From: Enchytraeus crypticus
Lineage: Eukaryota > Annelida > Clitellata > Enchytraeida > Enchytraeidae
Reading direction: 5' to 3'
DNA length: 64,000 nucleotides
Assembly: GCA_905160935.1 (NCBI GenBank)
Contig: CAJHZI010000713.1
Location: forward strand, 493,501-557,500
Made by a program: the position numbers and the translations under genes. How positions within the stretch are numbered: the stretch's first letter is position 1; the number at the start of each line of letters is the position of its first letter. Under the pieces are notes generated by a model. It had not been told where the DNA came from. It worked only from the letters and a program-made list of their open reading frames with translations, and ran no database searches. Below are positions 60,993-64,000 of the stretch, piece by piece.

Positions 60993-62507
60993 CCTATATT
61001 TTAGTCAGTTTTGGTACTGGATTTAAAAATTAAAAACTTCTTAAAATCAAAATCTTTTAGTTGGCTTTTAAAAGATTTGACATTATTTACTAAAACAATA
61101 CTGTCTGGTAAGGAGTTCCAAGGTTCGCATATCCTGGAAGAAAATAAGTATTTTTGTGTATCAAGTTTAGGATTACTGATTACTAATTTAAAAGAATTTC
61201 CCCTTGATTTTCTATTAGAGAGCTCAAGACCATAGCCATCAATATCCCCTTCCACTAATCCATTCCGGATTTTATAACAGAAAATTAAGTCAAAGTGAAG
61301 TAGCCTTCGTTCCAAGGTAATTAAATTTACCGCCTTAAGTCTGGCATCATATTGCATGTTTTGCAAAACTGGAAGTCTTTTGGTAAAGCTTCTTTGGTTA
61401 CTTTCCAATAAAATAATGTCTCTCATACAATGCGGGAACCAAACTGGGGAGCAATAATCGAGGAGCGGAAGAATGAATGATTTATAAGCTAAAAGAAGGT
61501 AGTTTTAATCACGAGTAAAAACGCCCTGAAAAGTAACGCTATTCTCTCTTTGGCACTGGAAACTATTTTAGCTAGTTGACGCTACAAACGTGTAGCGTCA
61601 ACTATTACACTTAAGTCGCGGCGTTGGTTTACGTTGTTTATATCAATTTTATTTATCGGATTTTTTCAAGGCGAGTCAAGATTTAATCGATTGCTGGATA
61701 AAATGTCCATAGTACAACATTTAGTACATTAAGTTGCCATAAGTTCACCCACATTGACAGTTTATCGAGACAATGTTGAAAATTTGATAAATCAGCAGCA
61801 CACTTAATTTAACTGTACATTTTAGTATCTTCAGCTAAATATTTAGACTTAGGCCTAACTGATTCAGGAAACAAATTGTTCAGTTCGATTACATATATTA
61901 CAAATAGAACAGGACCAAGGACGCTTCCCTGAGGGACCCCGCTTATGATTGAAACAGGTTTTGAAAGAGCATTCTGAATTTTTACTTGCTGTGATCTGTT
62001 TTCAAGATACGACCTAAGCACAGACAACATAGGTCCACTGATACCCATAACTGACAACTTATGAATCAATTTTGAGTGACAAATTGAATCAAATGCTCTA
62101 GCGGAATCAATATAGGCAACGCTTGTATAGTAACCATTTTTCATTGTCAGTGTCCAGTCATTTAACGTTTCCAACTTATCTATCTTGTCTGATAGATATG
62201 TTTATCTAATTTATTTATCTAAATATGCTCGACAAAATACGTCTCAACTTGGATTTGTTTTAAATAAATTTACAGAAGTTTAAATTATTGTAACTGTGAA
62301 AGCATACCTGCTTGAAAGCATAAAATGCCTGTTTTCGATAATTAAAGTCAACATCGGGTCTTTTTAACTCCTGTAAAATCTTGTTGGTTTCAGTAAAACT
62401 CTTCACAAACGTAATGAAAAGATAGTCTCCATTTGTCATACCTAAATCCTGTGCTGTGAATAAAAACTCAGCCAAAACCGTCGAATTTTCGTGGCATATT
62501 ATTGCAA
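23648..62507 (-). CDS. Gene B: receptor-type guanylate cyclase, natriuretic-peptide-receptor-like, coding exons 4-20 to the stop codon
   Basis: Predicted receptor that converts GTP to cGMP. Minus-strand exons: 62308-62507, 54727-54837, 53355-53490, 49170-49294, 43075-43177, 41723-41804, 40521-40584, 35330-35515, 34345-34449, 32841-32912, 31215-31572, 30025-30205, 29210-29350, 28181-28373, 25670-25943, 24755-24846 and 23648-23719. All junctions keep frame (2495 nt, 831 codons plus stop and the split first codon). Exons 1-3 lie beyond base 64000. Domain order, with residue numbers inferred from gene A lengths: ligand domain to about 410, membrane helix about 446-470, kinase-homology 480-790, dimerisation helix 795-840, cyclase 841-1035. 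The kinase-like part is catalytically degenerate, while the visible cyclase residues are intact. Confidence 0.93.
23720..24754. other. Last intron of gene B
   Basis: About 1 kb between exons 19 and 20. AT-rich, no recognisable repeat or ORF. Confidence 0.5.
24755..24846 (-). CDS. Gene B exon 19: C-terminal part of the cyclase domain
   Basis: 92 bp, acceptor CTCTGCAG, donor GTGGTA, phase 1/0. It encodes [20 protein letters not shown] and [10 protein letters not shown]. The I.H.S......L and RG...VK pattern is the expected continuation after MESTGE, and the phases on both sides fit, which supports this short exon. Confidence 0.88.
25143..25400 (-). mobile_element. Mariner-like transposase N-terminal relic
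   Basis: On the minus strand, in two frames: [20 protein letters not shown] and [19 protein letters not shown] followed by [11 protein letters not shown]. This resembles the helix-turn-helix region of some mariner-like transposases (YRW...F..GR.S.ED ... V..I...R..TI..IA..L.LS.GT). Broken by stops and a frameshift, and only a fragment. Confidence 0.5.
25670..25943 (-). CDS. Gene B exon 18: core of the guanylate cyclase catalytic domain
   Basis: 274 bp, acceptor AATACAG, donor GTAGTT. It encodes [15 protein letters not shown], then [38 protein letters not shown] and TGE. The glutamate in VETIGD and the cysteine in PRYCLFGD are the purine-selecting residues of guanylate (not adenylate) cyclases. 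The aspartate of IGDAYM is the second metal ligand, and N and R of NVASRMES stabilise the transition state. All are present, so the domain looks catalytically competent. Confidence 0.95.
25944..27009. other. Gene B intron with (TC)n tract
   Basis: Bases 26150-26205 are (TC)n. Bases 26260-27000 resemble an LTR-type leader in composition but have no paired LTR or coding sequence. Left unassigned. Confidence 0.35.
27010..27321. repeat. Two-copy direct repeat of ~150 bp
   Basis: 27010-27157 and 27172-27321 are direct copies (tcaaatc-aggacaggtaaa...ggtcctcattttacc...agattaaaaattg...tttgtggt), offset by 162 bp and joined by gcccagacccgggat. The joining words resemble a primer-site-like region of an LTR element, but no other LTR feature is present. 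Confidence 0.75.
28031..28284 (-). repeat. Tandem duplication of the 3' end of cyclase exon 17
   Basis: Positions 28175-28284 (end of exon 17 plus donor) and 28031-28140 are copies of 110 bp with six differences by eye. They are offset by 144 bp and separated by a TGAT-type microsatellite (28141-28174). The downstream copy keeps the donor GTTAGT at 28036. The reading frame stays open from exon 17 through the interval to the second donor, so the second copy could be used as an in-frame 48-codon extension. It has drifted from family consensus ([11 protein letters not shown]), so it may equally be intronic debris. Confidence 0.9.
28181..28373 (-). CDS. Gene B exon 17: first part of the guanylate cyclase catalytic domain
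   Basis: 193 bp, acceptor TTGTGCAG, donor GTTAGT at 28180. It encodes [40 protein letters not shown] and [15 protein letters not shown]...HDVYK. The aspartate in SDIAGFT is the first metal-binding residue. The 3' 110 bp of this exon plus donor is duplicated just downstream (see repeat at 28031-28140); this copy is the one that matches the family consensus best ([11 protein letters not shown]). Confidence 0.93.
28502..28761. repeat. (TA)n followed by (CAT)n microsatellites
   Basis: (TA)n fills most of 28502-28692 with short interruptions; (CAT)n runs 28699-28761. Long tyrosine/isoleucine or histidine frames over it are artefacts of the repeat. It lies in the intron between exons 16 and 17. 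Confidence 0.95.
28868..29010 (+). mobile_element. SINE-like family 2 (tRNA-like), copy with a perfect palindrome at its head
   Basis: Reads gtcggtaagatactcgaccg, cgaatcag, a B-box-like gggttcaaatcctgggc, then cccgtcactgacatcgcttt and gaggaaactgacgttaac. Its first bases are mirrored to the left: 28868-28888 and 28891-28911 are perfect 21-bp reverse complements around two bases. Confidence 0.7.
29210..29350 (-). CDS. Gene B exon 16: dimerisation (signalling) helix
   Basis: 141 bp, acceptor CTTTTAG, donor GTAAGT. It encodes [38 protein letters not shown] and LLLHRMLPP. The YANNLE..V..RT..L.EEK.KTD.LL..MLP pattern is the conserved coiled-coil linker that pairs two cyclase subunits. Confidence 0.94.
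30025..30205 (-). CDS. Gene B exon 15: end of the kinase-homology domain
   Basis: 181 bp, acceptor ATTCTAG, donor GTATAG. It encodes [19 protein letters not shown], then [20 protein letters not shown] and [14 protein letters not shown]. The L...CW.E.P..RP.F..I motif closes the kinase fold. Confidence 0.92.
30690..30830 (+). mobile_element. SINE-like family 2, copy
   Basis: Contains a locally duplicated head (gtcggtaagatacctgtcggtaagatatc), then gcggatcaatatg, ggtttgaatcctgtgctcgc and ctgtcactgatatcgctg...gaaactgac. Plus orientation, in an intron of gene B. Confidence 0.65.
30885..31010 (+). mobile_element. RTE-like LINE 3' end fragment
   Basis: Carries gatgatttaaagtttcactctta and the terminal catggacctgccagcaggcag...gcactgcgag. 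5'-truncated. Confidence 0.6.
31215..31572 (-). CDS. Gene B exon 14: kinase-homology domain, C-lobe
   Basis: 358 bp, acceptor ATTAAAG, donor GTATAA. It encodes [19 protein letters not shown], then [19 protein letters not shown], an acidic insert, [11 protein letters not shown] and [26 protein letters not shown] and the QK-GDVYSF segment are family signatures. The active-kinase DFG (usually D-Y-G in these receptors) is absent: the strand reads KISCPVL. The HRD catalytic aspartate is likewise not in its usual context (HSHGDL). Confidence 0.92.
31622..31985 (-). mobile_element. Non-autonomous ~370-bp repeat (family 4), copy 2
   Basis: Reverse complement of the family described at 2075-2452, from the tail (cagtgcacagaagaaga at 31622) to the head (ggttgtgctcgggtgtggttg near 31980). 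In the intron between exons 13 and 14. Confidence 0.7.
32298..32552 (-). other. Unassigned 84-codon open frame in a gene B intron
   Basis: Minus-strand frame reading [35 protein letters not shown] and [15 protein letters not shown]. Its composition looks protein-like and it ends exactly where a SINE-like family 1 copy begins (32548). I do not recognise it. It could be an unrelated exon fragment or transposon remnant, or random. Confidence 0.25.
32548..32785 (-). mobile_element. SINE-like family 1 (tRNA-derived), copy 3
   Basis: Complement carries TAGCGTAGGGGTAACG, gtgggttcgaatcccagc and the shared body. It inserted just downstream of exon 13 of gene B. Confidence 0.7.
32841..32912 (-). CDS. 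Gene B exon 13: kinase-homology domain
   Basis: 72 bp, 24 codons, acceptor TTTTGCAG, donor GTTAGT. It encodes [24 protein letters not shown], matching the DIL.ND.I.LDW.F...L..D... segment of the family. Confidence 0.9.
32990..33361 (+). mobile_element. Non-autonomous ~370-bp repeat (family 4), copy 3
   Basis: Best head of the family: cccgtgttgtgctcgggtg, gaccactgcagaatagggc, cgtaagaggcgactaaagg, ending gaacctgccacttggcagtg and cactgaagaagaag. Confidence 0.75.
33430..34145 (+). mobile_element. RTE-like LINE, copy 2 (middle fragment)
   Basis: Covers the linker between endonuclease and polymerase: [52 protein letters not shown], then degenerate [17 protein letters not shown] and a stop at about 34140. 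Frameshifted and truncated at both ends. Confidence 0.75.
34345..34449 (-). CDS. Gene B exon 12: kinase-homology domain
   Basis: 105 bp, 35 codons, acceptor TTCTGCAG, donor GTAAGG. It encodes [29 protein letters not shown] and RRGTLR. The L.H.N...F.GAC segment and the YC.RG.L segment are strongly characteristic of receptor guanylate cyclases. Confidence 0.9.
34450..35329. other. Gene B intron 11, nothing recognised
   Basis: AT-rich. No repeat or ORF identified. Confidence 0.45.
35330..35515 (-). CDS. Gene B exon 11: start of the kinase-homology domain
   Basis: 186 bp, 62 codons, acceptor TTTGTCAG, donor GTGAGT. It encodes [37 protein letters not shown] and [10 protein letters not shown]. 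The YKG..V.V strand is where active kinases carry the ATP-binding lysine; here the expected V-x-K position reads VLVHLM, with histidine, which suggests a pseudokinase. Confidence 0.87.
35516..36595. other. Gene B intron 10, left half, nothing recognised
   Basis: Very AT-rich. Short frames rich in F, L, I and Y reflect composition only. Confidence 0.45.
36598..36830. repeat. (AAAT)n and (TA)n microsatellites
   Basis: (AAAT)n to (TA)n at about 36598-36652, and (TA)n with TTTA interruptions at 36738-36820. The unique part between them contains a local repeat of gggctcaat/ctgggc words. Confidence 0.9.
37243..37358. repeat. (TA)n microsatellite at the 3' boundary of an RTE-like LINE
   Basis: Nearly continuous (TA)n. 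It replaces the last part of the minus-strand LINE copy starting at 37360-37382, so the C-terminal third and 3' UTR of that copy are missing. Confidence 0.9.
37360..40172 (-). mobile_element. RTE-like LINE, copy 3 (nearly full 5' part, 3' truncated)
   Basis: Minus-strand order: 5' leader (about 40172-40050), apurinic endonuclease starting [20 protein letters not shown] with [38 protein letters not shown] and [10 protein letters not shown], a linker ([17 protein letters not shown]), and reverse transcriptase ([84 protein letters not shown]). The polymerase box reads FADE rather than FADD and several frame breaks exist, so it is dead. A 48-bp piece of the polymerase region (38096-38145) recurs out of place at 38549-38598. 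Confidence 0.85.
40184..40226. repeat. (TA)n microsatellite
   Basis: Short (TA)n immediately upstream of the 5' end of the minus-strand RTE-like copy. Confidence 0.9.
40521..40584 (-). CDS. Gene B exon 10: cytoplasmic juxtamembrane segment
   Basis: 64 bp, acceptor TATAG, donor GTAACT, phase 2/0. It encodes [23 protein letters not shown] basic stop-transfer cluster followed by a W-K-I segment is the usual link between membrane helix and kinase-homology domain. The exon is required by phase: exon 9 ends with two bases of a codon and exon 11 starts in phase 0. Confidence 0.85.
40838..41045 (+). mobile_element. 5S rRNA-derived SINE-like element
   Basis: Bases 40844-40900 (aagcgaagttaagctacatcg then ggttagcac and gatgggtgacc) match the 3' half of 5S rRNA (AAGTTAAGC..C..CGG...GGTTAGTACT.GGATGGGTGACC), which carries the internal polymerase III control region. 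The following about 140 nt (gcaaccccgcgctggtttcag, gccatcaagggcaccg) are unrelated body sequence. This is the layout of 5S-derived SINEs. Too incomplete to be a functional 5S gene. Confidence 0.65.
41085..41430 (+). mobile_element. CR1-like LINE relic
   Basis: Plus strand: [19 protein letters not shown], then [24 protein letters not shown]. This matches the L..IQN.AAR.I......LHWLPI..RI..K.....YK segment after the polymerase in CR1-like ORF2. Confidence 0.6.
41425..41620. mobile_element. SINE-like family 3 fragment
   Basis: Shares catcatcataatcttcccttaaatcc, cagtttaactagagtcggg, gagcctaggcgggtacacaccgaatgc with copies at 42364, 51985 and 53605. Adjacent to the CR1-like relic. Confidence 0.55.
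41723..41804 (-). CDS. Gene B exon 9: transmembrane helix
   Basis: 82 bp, acceptor TTTTCAG, donor GTGAGT. It encodes [20 protein letters not shown] and then GVVILTI, a single uninterrupted hydrophobic stretch of about 23 residues directly after the extracellular PKCGF exon. This is the one membrane pass expected of the family. Confidence 0.9.
42364..42640. mobile_element. SINE-like family 3, longest copy
   Basis: Runs from a (CAT)n head through cctagtttaactaaggccgg, gagcctaggcgctcaccaac, cttctacgacacgtgcagtc to cccggacaaaacacgggg. At least five copies in the window. I found no clear polymerase III promoter, so the class is uncertain. Confidence 0.6.
42641..43074. other. Gene B intron 8, nothing recognised
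   Basis: AT-rich intron right before exon 8. No repeat identified. Confidence 0.4.
43075..43177 (-). CDS. Gene B exon 8: juxtamembrane cysteine motif
   Basis: 103 bp, acceptor TTTCTCAG, donor GTAATT. It encodes [20 protein letters not shown] followed by [14 protein letters not shown]. Matches gene A exon 8 in length, phase and nearly all motif residues. Confidence 0.9.
43365..43396. repeat. (TC)n microsatellite
   Basis: Uninterrupted (TC)n tract in an intron of gene B. Confidence 0.9.
43741..43812. repeat. (TA)n microsatellite
   Basis: (TA)n with short interruptions, abutting the head of the SINE-like copy at 43815. Confidence 0.9.
43815..44062 (+). mobile_element. SINE-like family 1 (tRNA-derived), copy 4
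   Basis: The only copy in plus orientation: TAGCATTGGAGTAACGTCATG (A-box region), gtgggttcaaatcccagcc (B box), gcgctgatctgagaataaa, ending atcaattcactatagtgcg. Confidence 0.7.
44088..44159. repeat. (TA)n microsatellite
   Basis: Long (TA)n between the SINE-like copy and the mariner-like element. Confidence 0.9.
44177..44968 (+). mobile_element. Mariner-like DNA transposon with inverted ends, internally deleted
   Basis: Inverted ends of about 70 bp: left caatgtgagtcataaaacaa..., right complement cactgtgagtaaaaaacatg..., both continuing through tcgtccayaactttg and a gaccgatttt-like block. TA lies on both outer sides. Internally, 44535-44670 encodes [20 protein letters not shown] and, after a break, further degenerate C-terminal sequence ending near GGHFEHN, the C-terminal end of a Tc1/mariner-type DDE transposase. 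Only about 0.8 kb long and broken, hence non-autonomous. Confidence 0.75.
44969..45013. repeat. (TA)n microsatellite
   Basis: (TA)n abutting the right end of the mariner-like element, consistent with insertion at a TA target inside a larger (TA)n tract. Confidence 0.9.
45043..47960 (+). mobile_element. RTE-like LINE, copy 4 (about 2.9 kb, nearly full length)
   Basis: Leader from 45043, then endonuclease ([74 protein letters not shown]), linker, reverse transcriptase ([66 protein letters not shown]) and C-terminal region ([18 protein letters not shown]). The 3' end catggacctgccagtaggcag...gcactaaga runs directly into (TA)n. Many stops and frameshifts, plus an inserted (ATA)/(TA)n tract at 46020-46135. 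Inactive. The clade assignment to RTE rests on the TWNVRT endonuclease start and general layout. Confidence 0.85.
47960..48098. repeat. (TA)n microsatellite
   Basis: (TA)n with short interruptions, between the LINE 3' end and the MITE. Confidence 0.95.
48099..48858. mobile_element. 760-bp MITE with long inverted ends, inserted in (TA)n
   Basis: The left end (cagactggggcaaaaaaata) and the complement of the right end (tagacaggggaaaaaataat) continue in parallel for roughly 115-130 bp through aataactttaagaagacttaaaatatctctacgaaat-like and ggaggaatttctgcgtata blocks. TA lies outside both ends. There is no transposase. The interior (48430-48830) carries about two direct repeats of roughly 185 bp built from the same end sequence. 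TA target and end structure suggest a Tc1/mariner-type MITE. Confidence 0.75.
48859..48926. repeat. (TA)n microsatellite
   Basis: Right half of the (TA)n tract that the MITE interrupts. Confidence 0.95.
49170..49294 (-). CDS. Gene B exon 7: end of the ligand-binding domain
   Basis: 125 bp, acceptor TATAAAG. It encodes [28 protein letters not shown] and [12 protein letters not shown]. The donor GTTGTG is weak but lies exactly where similarity with gene A fades, and it joins exon 8 in phase 0. Confidence 0.8.
49295..51090. other. Gene B intron 6, right part, mostly unassigned
   Basis: Bases 50180-50250 are (TC)-rich. A 63-codon minus-strand frame at 50359-50550 has no recognisable motif. The short words at 49035-49085 (gtacacgcggttagtcgcctc) recall the head of repeat family 4. 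Otherwise AT-rich. Confidence 0.4.
51095..51645 (+). mobile_element. Strongly decayed RTE-like LINE 3' region
   Basis: Bases 51380-51640 retain the layout of the family's C-terminal end (a WIGHI-like, then glycine-rich, then LDDL-like stretch, all degenerate) and the terminal ccatggacctgcaaatagg and gtgcactaagag. The 85-codon frame at 51102-51359 ([19 protein letters not shown]) just upstream is not recognised. Confidence 0.5.
51985..52230. mobile_element. SINE-like family 3, copy
   Basis: Contains cccagtttaactcgactcagg, tggggcctagccgctcatcaacc and a tail with caacccggacgcaaaa. In a gene B intron. Confidence 0.55.
52370..53140 (-). mobile_element. LINE ORF2 C-terminal relics, two adjacent pieces
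   Basis: Minus strand 52840-53140: [20 protein letters not shown], then [20 protein letters not shown] and [19 protein letters not shown]. Minus strand 52370-52640: [19 protein letters not shown], later [13 protein letters not shown] in a shifted frame. Together they match the ..ETLGP...A..F...L.RRL...TGD.R...FL.QRLS...QR.NA segment at the end of certain LINE polymerases. Same family as 3260-3720. Confidence 0.55.
53355..53490 (-). CDS. Gene B exon 6: ligand-binding domain
   Basis: 136 bp, acceptor TTTCAG, donor GTACGT. It encodes [37 protein letters not shown] and NFI plus one base. Same size and phase as gene A exon 6. Confidence 0.88.
53605..53865. mobile_element. SINE-like family 3, copy
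   Basis: Runs from taatctcagtttgagtaggg through gagcctaggcactcaataacc and cttctacgacaagtgcagtc to caacccggacaatacggga. Confidence 0.6.
53866..54420. other. Gene B intron 5, unassigned
   Basis: Very AT-rich. A 103-codon plus-strand frame (53910-54221) is compositionally biased (I, L, N, K) and shows no motif. Confidence 0.4.
54421..54520 (+). mobile_element. SINE-like family 2 fragment
   Basis: Contains ggctggagctagtcgatgtg, gggtttaattcctgggctcg and tccgtcactgacatca. Truncated copy close to exon 5. Confidence 0.55.
54727..54837 (-). CDS. Gene B exon 5: ligand-binding domain
   Basis: 111 bp, phase 0/0, acceptor TTTTGCAG, donor GTAAGA. It encodes [19 protein letters not shown] and ends SSILPPDAQ, nearly identical to gene A exon 5. 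The intron between exons 4 and 5 carries the CR1-like LINE. Confidence 0.88.
54960..55470 (-). mobile_element. Second RTE/L1-type LINE relic
   Basis: On the minus strand, degenerate [17 protein letters not shown], and a C-terminal layout matching the FKYLG......E...RIA.AK.AF..KR.LL segment of RTE-like polymerases, but clearly diverged from the main family in this window. Broken throughout. Confidence 0.5.
55918..57087 (+). CDS. CR1-like LINE ORF1 (RNA-binding protein)
   Basis: Intact. The frame is open from 55864, but the first ATG is at 55918 ([14 protein letters not shown]), giving 389 residues. N-terminal part: [19 protein letters not shown] and [15 protein letters not shown], a helical domain common to CR1-group ORF1 proteins. 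Middle: a leucine-rich coiled-coil-like helix ([20 protein letters not shown]). C-terminal part: [18 protein letters not shown], then [12 protein letters not shown] and [12 protein letters not shown], an RRM-like fold that would bind the element RNA. Likely forms the ribonucleoprotein with ORF2. Family assignment is by overall pattern. Confidence 0.8.
   Translation: MKAGDMRVGDAISLTPVRNELLCFVMDKCNILSFDHLVTVCSSFYKENEIMLARNLIEKHSSQRLKKRQGDSKMRITMEDIIKVCLNPSITLPVYYAVDLNRLPPVDIKHCDVSALLQEISLLRSEVRQFGQLRDELSELRKLVTCSSQMNDNSDCVITNSTAQDSVNVSDTHAQANTKTFDAGKSSRVKWTTTGRVRKDTQVNVNSGNVYAALNTTKPVDRAASDSVSVDSTNTFRSTLDSALTTMADVLKKSVSTGAMKKTSSVASKKVFIGRAVTSKLAAAKVIKRCSAFLTRLDPATTVDDVRNYAIDNVAASTGYRLSDESLTCTKLTTRYDSYASFSVTCNIDANNFKQVSDVIFSVNCWPEGILVRKFYHSVNNRNLNGATV
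57071..59936 (+). pseudogene. CR1-like LINE ORF2 (endonuclease-reverse transcriptase), broken by two frameshifts
   Basis: Starts at ATG 57071, inside the end of ORF1. Endonuclease: [83 protein letters not shown]. Reverse transcriptase: [63 protein letters not shown]. The first frame stops at 59095. The next (from about 59086) has [18 protein letters not shown] and [14 protein letters not shown] (catalytic YADD intact). The third (about 59406-59936) has [20 protein letters not shown] to the end. Two single-base-type shifts thus inactivate an otherwise well preserved enzyme of about 950 residues. Confidence 0.88.
60228..60303 (-). other. tRNA-like sequence, probably a SINE head
   Basis: The complement reads ccacgatagcttagcattata, gagcgag, then atggggttcgaggatcgattc. 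TAGCTTAGCAT resembles an A box and GGTTCGAGGATC a B box about 45 nt apart, and the ends partly pair (ggaagcc / ggctag). The anticodon arm does not fold convincingly, so a tRNA-derived repeat is more likely than a functional tRNA gene. Confidence 0.45.
60304..60927. other. Gene B intron, unassigned
   Basis: AT-rich, no ORF or repeat recognised. Confidence 0.4.
60928..60992. repeat. (TA)n microsatellite
   Basis: (TA)n next to the 3' end of the minus-strand LINE relic at 61000. Confidence 0.95.
61001..62200 (-). mobile_element. CR1/jockey-type LINE relic (reverse transcriptase and C-terminal end)
   Basis: Minus strand 62174-61809: [50 protein letters not shown]; the catalytic box is degraded (YLAEDT in place of YADDT). 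Minus strand 61426-61001: [49 protein letters not shown] and [13 protein letters not shown], the typical C-terminal end. The part between them is disordered and contains a small hairpin (61574-61603). Different family from the 55.6-60.05 kb LINE. Confidence 0.8.
62308..62507 (-). CDS. Gene B exon 4: ligand-binding domain
   Basis: 200 bp, acceptor before TTGCAATAAT, donor GTATGC. It encodes [20 protein letters not shown], then [17 protein letters not shown] and a basic stretch ending AFYAFKQ. It differs from gene A exon 4 at only a handful of residues. It begins with two bases of a split codon, so the upstream exon is outside the window. Confidence 0.88.
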
Positions 62508-62759
62508 CTGAAATAAATTCAAACGCGGCGATAAAGTATACATGTATTTAAAAATACATATTCAATAAATTCTAAGAAACATGTCAGTGTAAATAAATAA
62601 ATATTCGATCTATTAACTGTGAAACCAATATTGCAGCAATATCAATTTACATCTGCACCTATAAAACTTCTTTGTAATTTTATCATTTAAAATCCGATAT
62701 AAACACTAAACAGAGTATATTTTAGGAATTCTTTTAAAAATATATGTAATATAATTTTT

Positions 62760-64000
62760 CTATCTCCCTTAGTTCACTGCCTACTAGCAGGTCAATGGTA
62801 TATAAAGCATCCACTCTTCTCTGTCTTCCGCTTTCCTGTTCATGTTTACATACAAGTATATCATTAAATCTTATAAGATCACTAATCTCGGCCTACCTCT
62901 GCCTCTATTTATTCAATTCTGCCTTCTATGATGTTTTTACTAAACTTTCATCCCTTGGAAAGTGTCCTATCCAACTCTTCTTCCTATTTCTTAATGGATT
63001 TATCAACTGATTATCTGTAACAACTCACTCCGAAACTTCCTAATTTGTATTCTTTTGAGTTCAGCTAATCCATTCCATTCTTCTCCATATTCACATATCA
63101 AATTCTTCTAATTTGCTGATATCTCCCTTCGTTAAGGAGCATGTTTAACATCCACAGAATAGTGTGATCCATACCAAGGTCTTCACTATCTTTATCTTTG
63201 CGTAGGCTATTTATTTAGACGTTTTGTTAAAAATCAGTCCTAAGAATTTAGTTTTTTTCAATTAAGGAAGGCCTCCTTTGCTTGTGCAATCCTACTGCAT
63301 ATTTCAGTATCGCATTTCCCAACATATGTAATAGTATGCCCTGAATATTTTAAACCTTACCTGCTAATATTTTTAACATTTATTATAATAATGACGTCAC
63401 CTCTATTCATGGACACCTTCATTACTTTGTCTTTCTGATGTTAAATGTCATTACATATTTCAATGTTATATTATTCAGCCTGGCTTTCTGCCTGCCATTC
63501 CTTGGTCATCTGAAAATCTTAAATCTTGTAACAATTTTCTTCGTACTTTTAGCCTTTTTCCATTCCTTACATTGCTTCCTCCATCAATGTTAAACAGCAG
63601 CGGCGAAATTCTGCAACCAGGTCTTACTCTAATGGCCTATTTCACCTTCCTCCGAGTATTCTTGTTGGACTTTGACTACTGCTCTTTAATTCAAGTAAAA
63701 GTTTAAAAATAGTCGCCTCTCTCCAGTCAATTCCTGTTCATTTCAATATATTCAACATCGTTATCCATCATTATCAGTTAAATGCTTTCTCAAATTCCAC
63801 AAAACACACAAAAGCGTTATATTTTAAGATTATTTCACAAGGGACCATTATTATCCCTACTGTTTCTCTGTACTGCTCCCTTTTCTGTGGCCAAATTGTG
63901 ACACAAATTTTCTTTGCATCTCCTTTATTTTTCCTATCGGTTCTTGTTAATATCCTGACCTTCTGGTTAAATAGATCCGACCTCCCTTTTCTATCATATT
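62760..64000 (-). mobile_element. RTE-like LINE, copy 5, running off the right edge
   Basis: Starts at the 3' signature (complement: accattgacctgctagtaggcagtg) and continues through degenerate C-terminal and polymerase regions; the 63590-63680 area corresponds to RGVRQGC..PLLFN. No frame survives for long. Its 5' part is outside the window. Confidence 0.7.

Noticed and set aside
61574-61603. Short hairpin as a miRNA or terminator
   Set aside because: A 12-bp stem with a 6-nt loop is too short for a miRNA precursor and lies inside a decayed LINE.
1-64000. CRISPR array, operons or ribosome-binding sites
   Set aside because: The window is clearly from an intron-bearing animal genome; the regular repeats present are minisatellites without spacers.

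Overview
This is an AT-rich nuclear window from an invertebrate animal. The evidence is large introns with GT..AG boundaries, animal receptor guanylate cyclase genes, RTE-like and CR1-like LINEs, several tRNA- and 5S-derived SINE-like families, piggyBac, hAT and mariner relics, and very many (TA)n and (CAT)n microsatellites. The phylum cannot be fixed from the sequence alone. There is no sign of a prokaryotic genome.

The backbone is two head-to-tail paralogous genes on the minus strand. Both encode natriuretic-peptide-receptor-like guanylate cyclases: a type I membrane receptor that would bind a ligand outside the cell and make cGMP inside. Gene A enters from the left edge. Its first eight coding exons lie between 16884 and 800 and cover the signal peptide, the ligand-binding domain and the juxtamembrane cysteine motif. 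The rest lies beyond base 1. Gene B runs from beyond base 64000 to a stop codon at 23648. Seventeen coding exons (numbered 4-20) are visible and can be joined in phase: the end of the ligand domain, one membrane helix, a degenerate kinase-homology domain, the dimerisation helix and the cyclase catalytic domain. Exons 4-8 have identical lengths and phases in A and B (200, 111, 136, 125 and 103 bp), so the genes arose by tandem duplication. If B exons 1-3 match A, gene B encodes about 1050 residues, a normal length for the family.

The rest is introns and one intergenic spacer (16885-23647) filled with repeats. Main items from left to right: a miRNA-like hairpin (141-215); LINE relics (2.8-4.4 kb); a decayed piggyBac element with TTAA at both ends and an RTE fragment inside it (6585-9050); a nearly perfect 246-bp-arm inverted repeat (9464-9966); a hAT derivative (12.7-13.3 kb); a 17-bp minisatellite (18.6-19.3 kb) and an 18-bp minisatellite open on both strands (20.3-21.5 kb) in the spacer between genes; a mariner relic (25.1-25.4 kb); RTE-like LINE copies (33.4-34.1, 37.4-40.2, 45.0-48.0 and 62.8-64 kb); a 5S-derived SINE-like element (40.8 kb); a mariner-like element with inverted ends (44177-44968); a 760-bp MITE inside a (TA)n tract (48099-48858); and a nearly complete two-ORF CR1-like LINE on the plus strand in a gene B intron (55.6-60.05 kb).

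The most interesting gene-level feature is in the cyclase catalytic domain of gene B. The last 110 bp of exon 17, including its splice donor, is duplicated 144 bp downstream. The interval is in frame and open, so using the second donor would insert exactly 48 residues into the catalytic domain.
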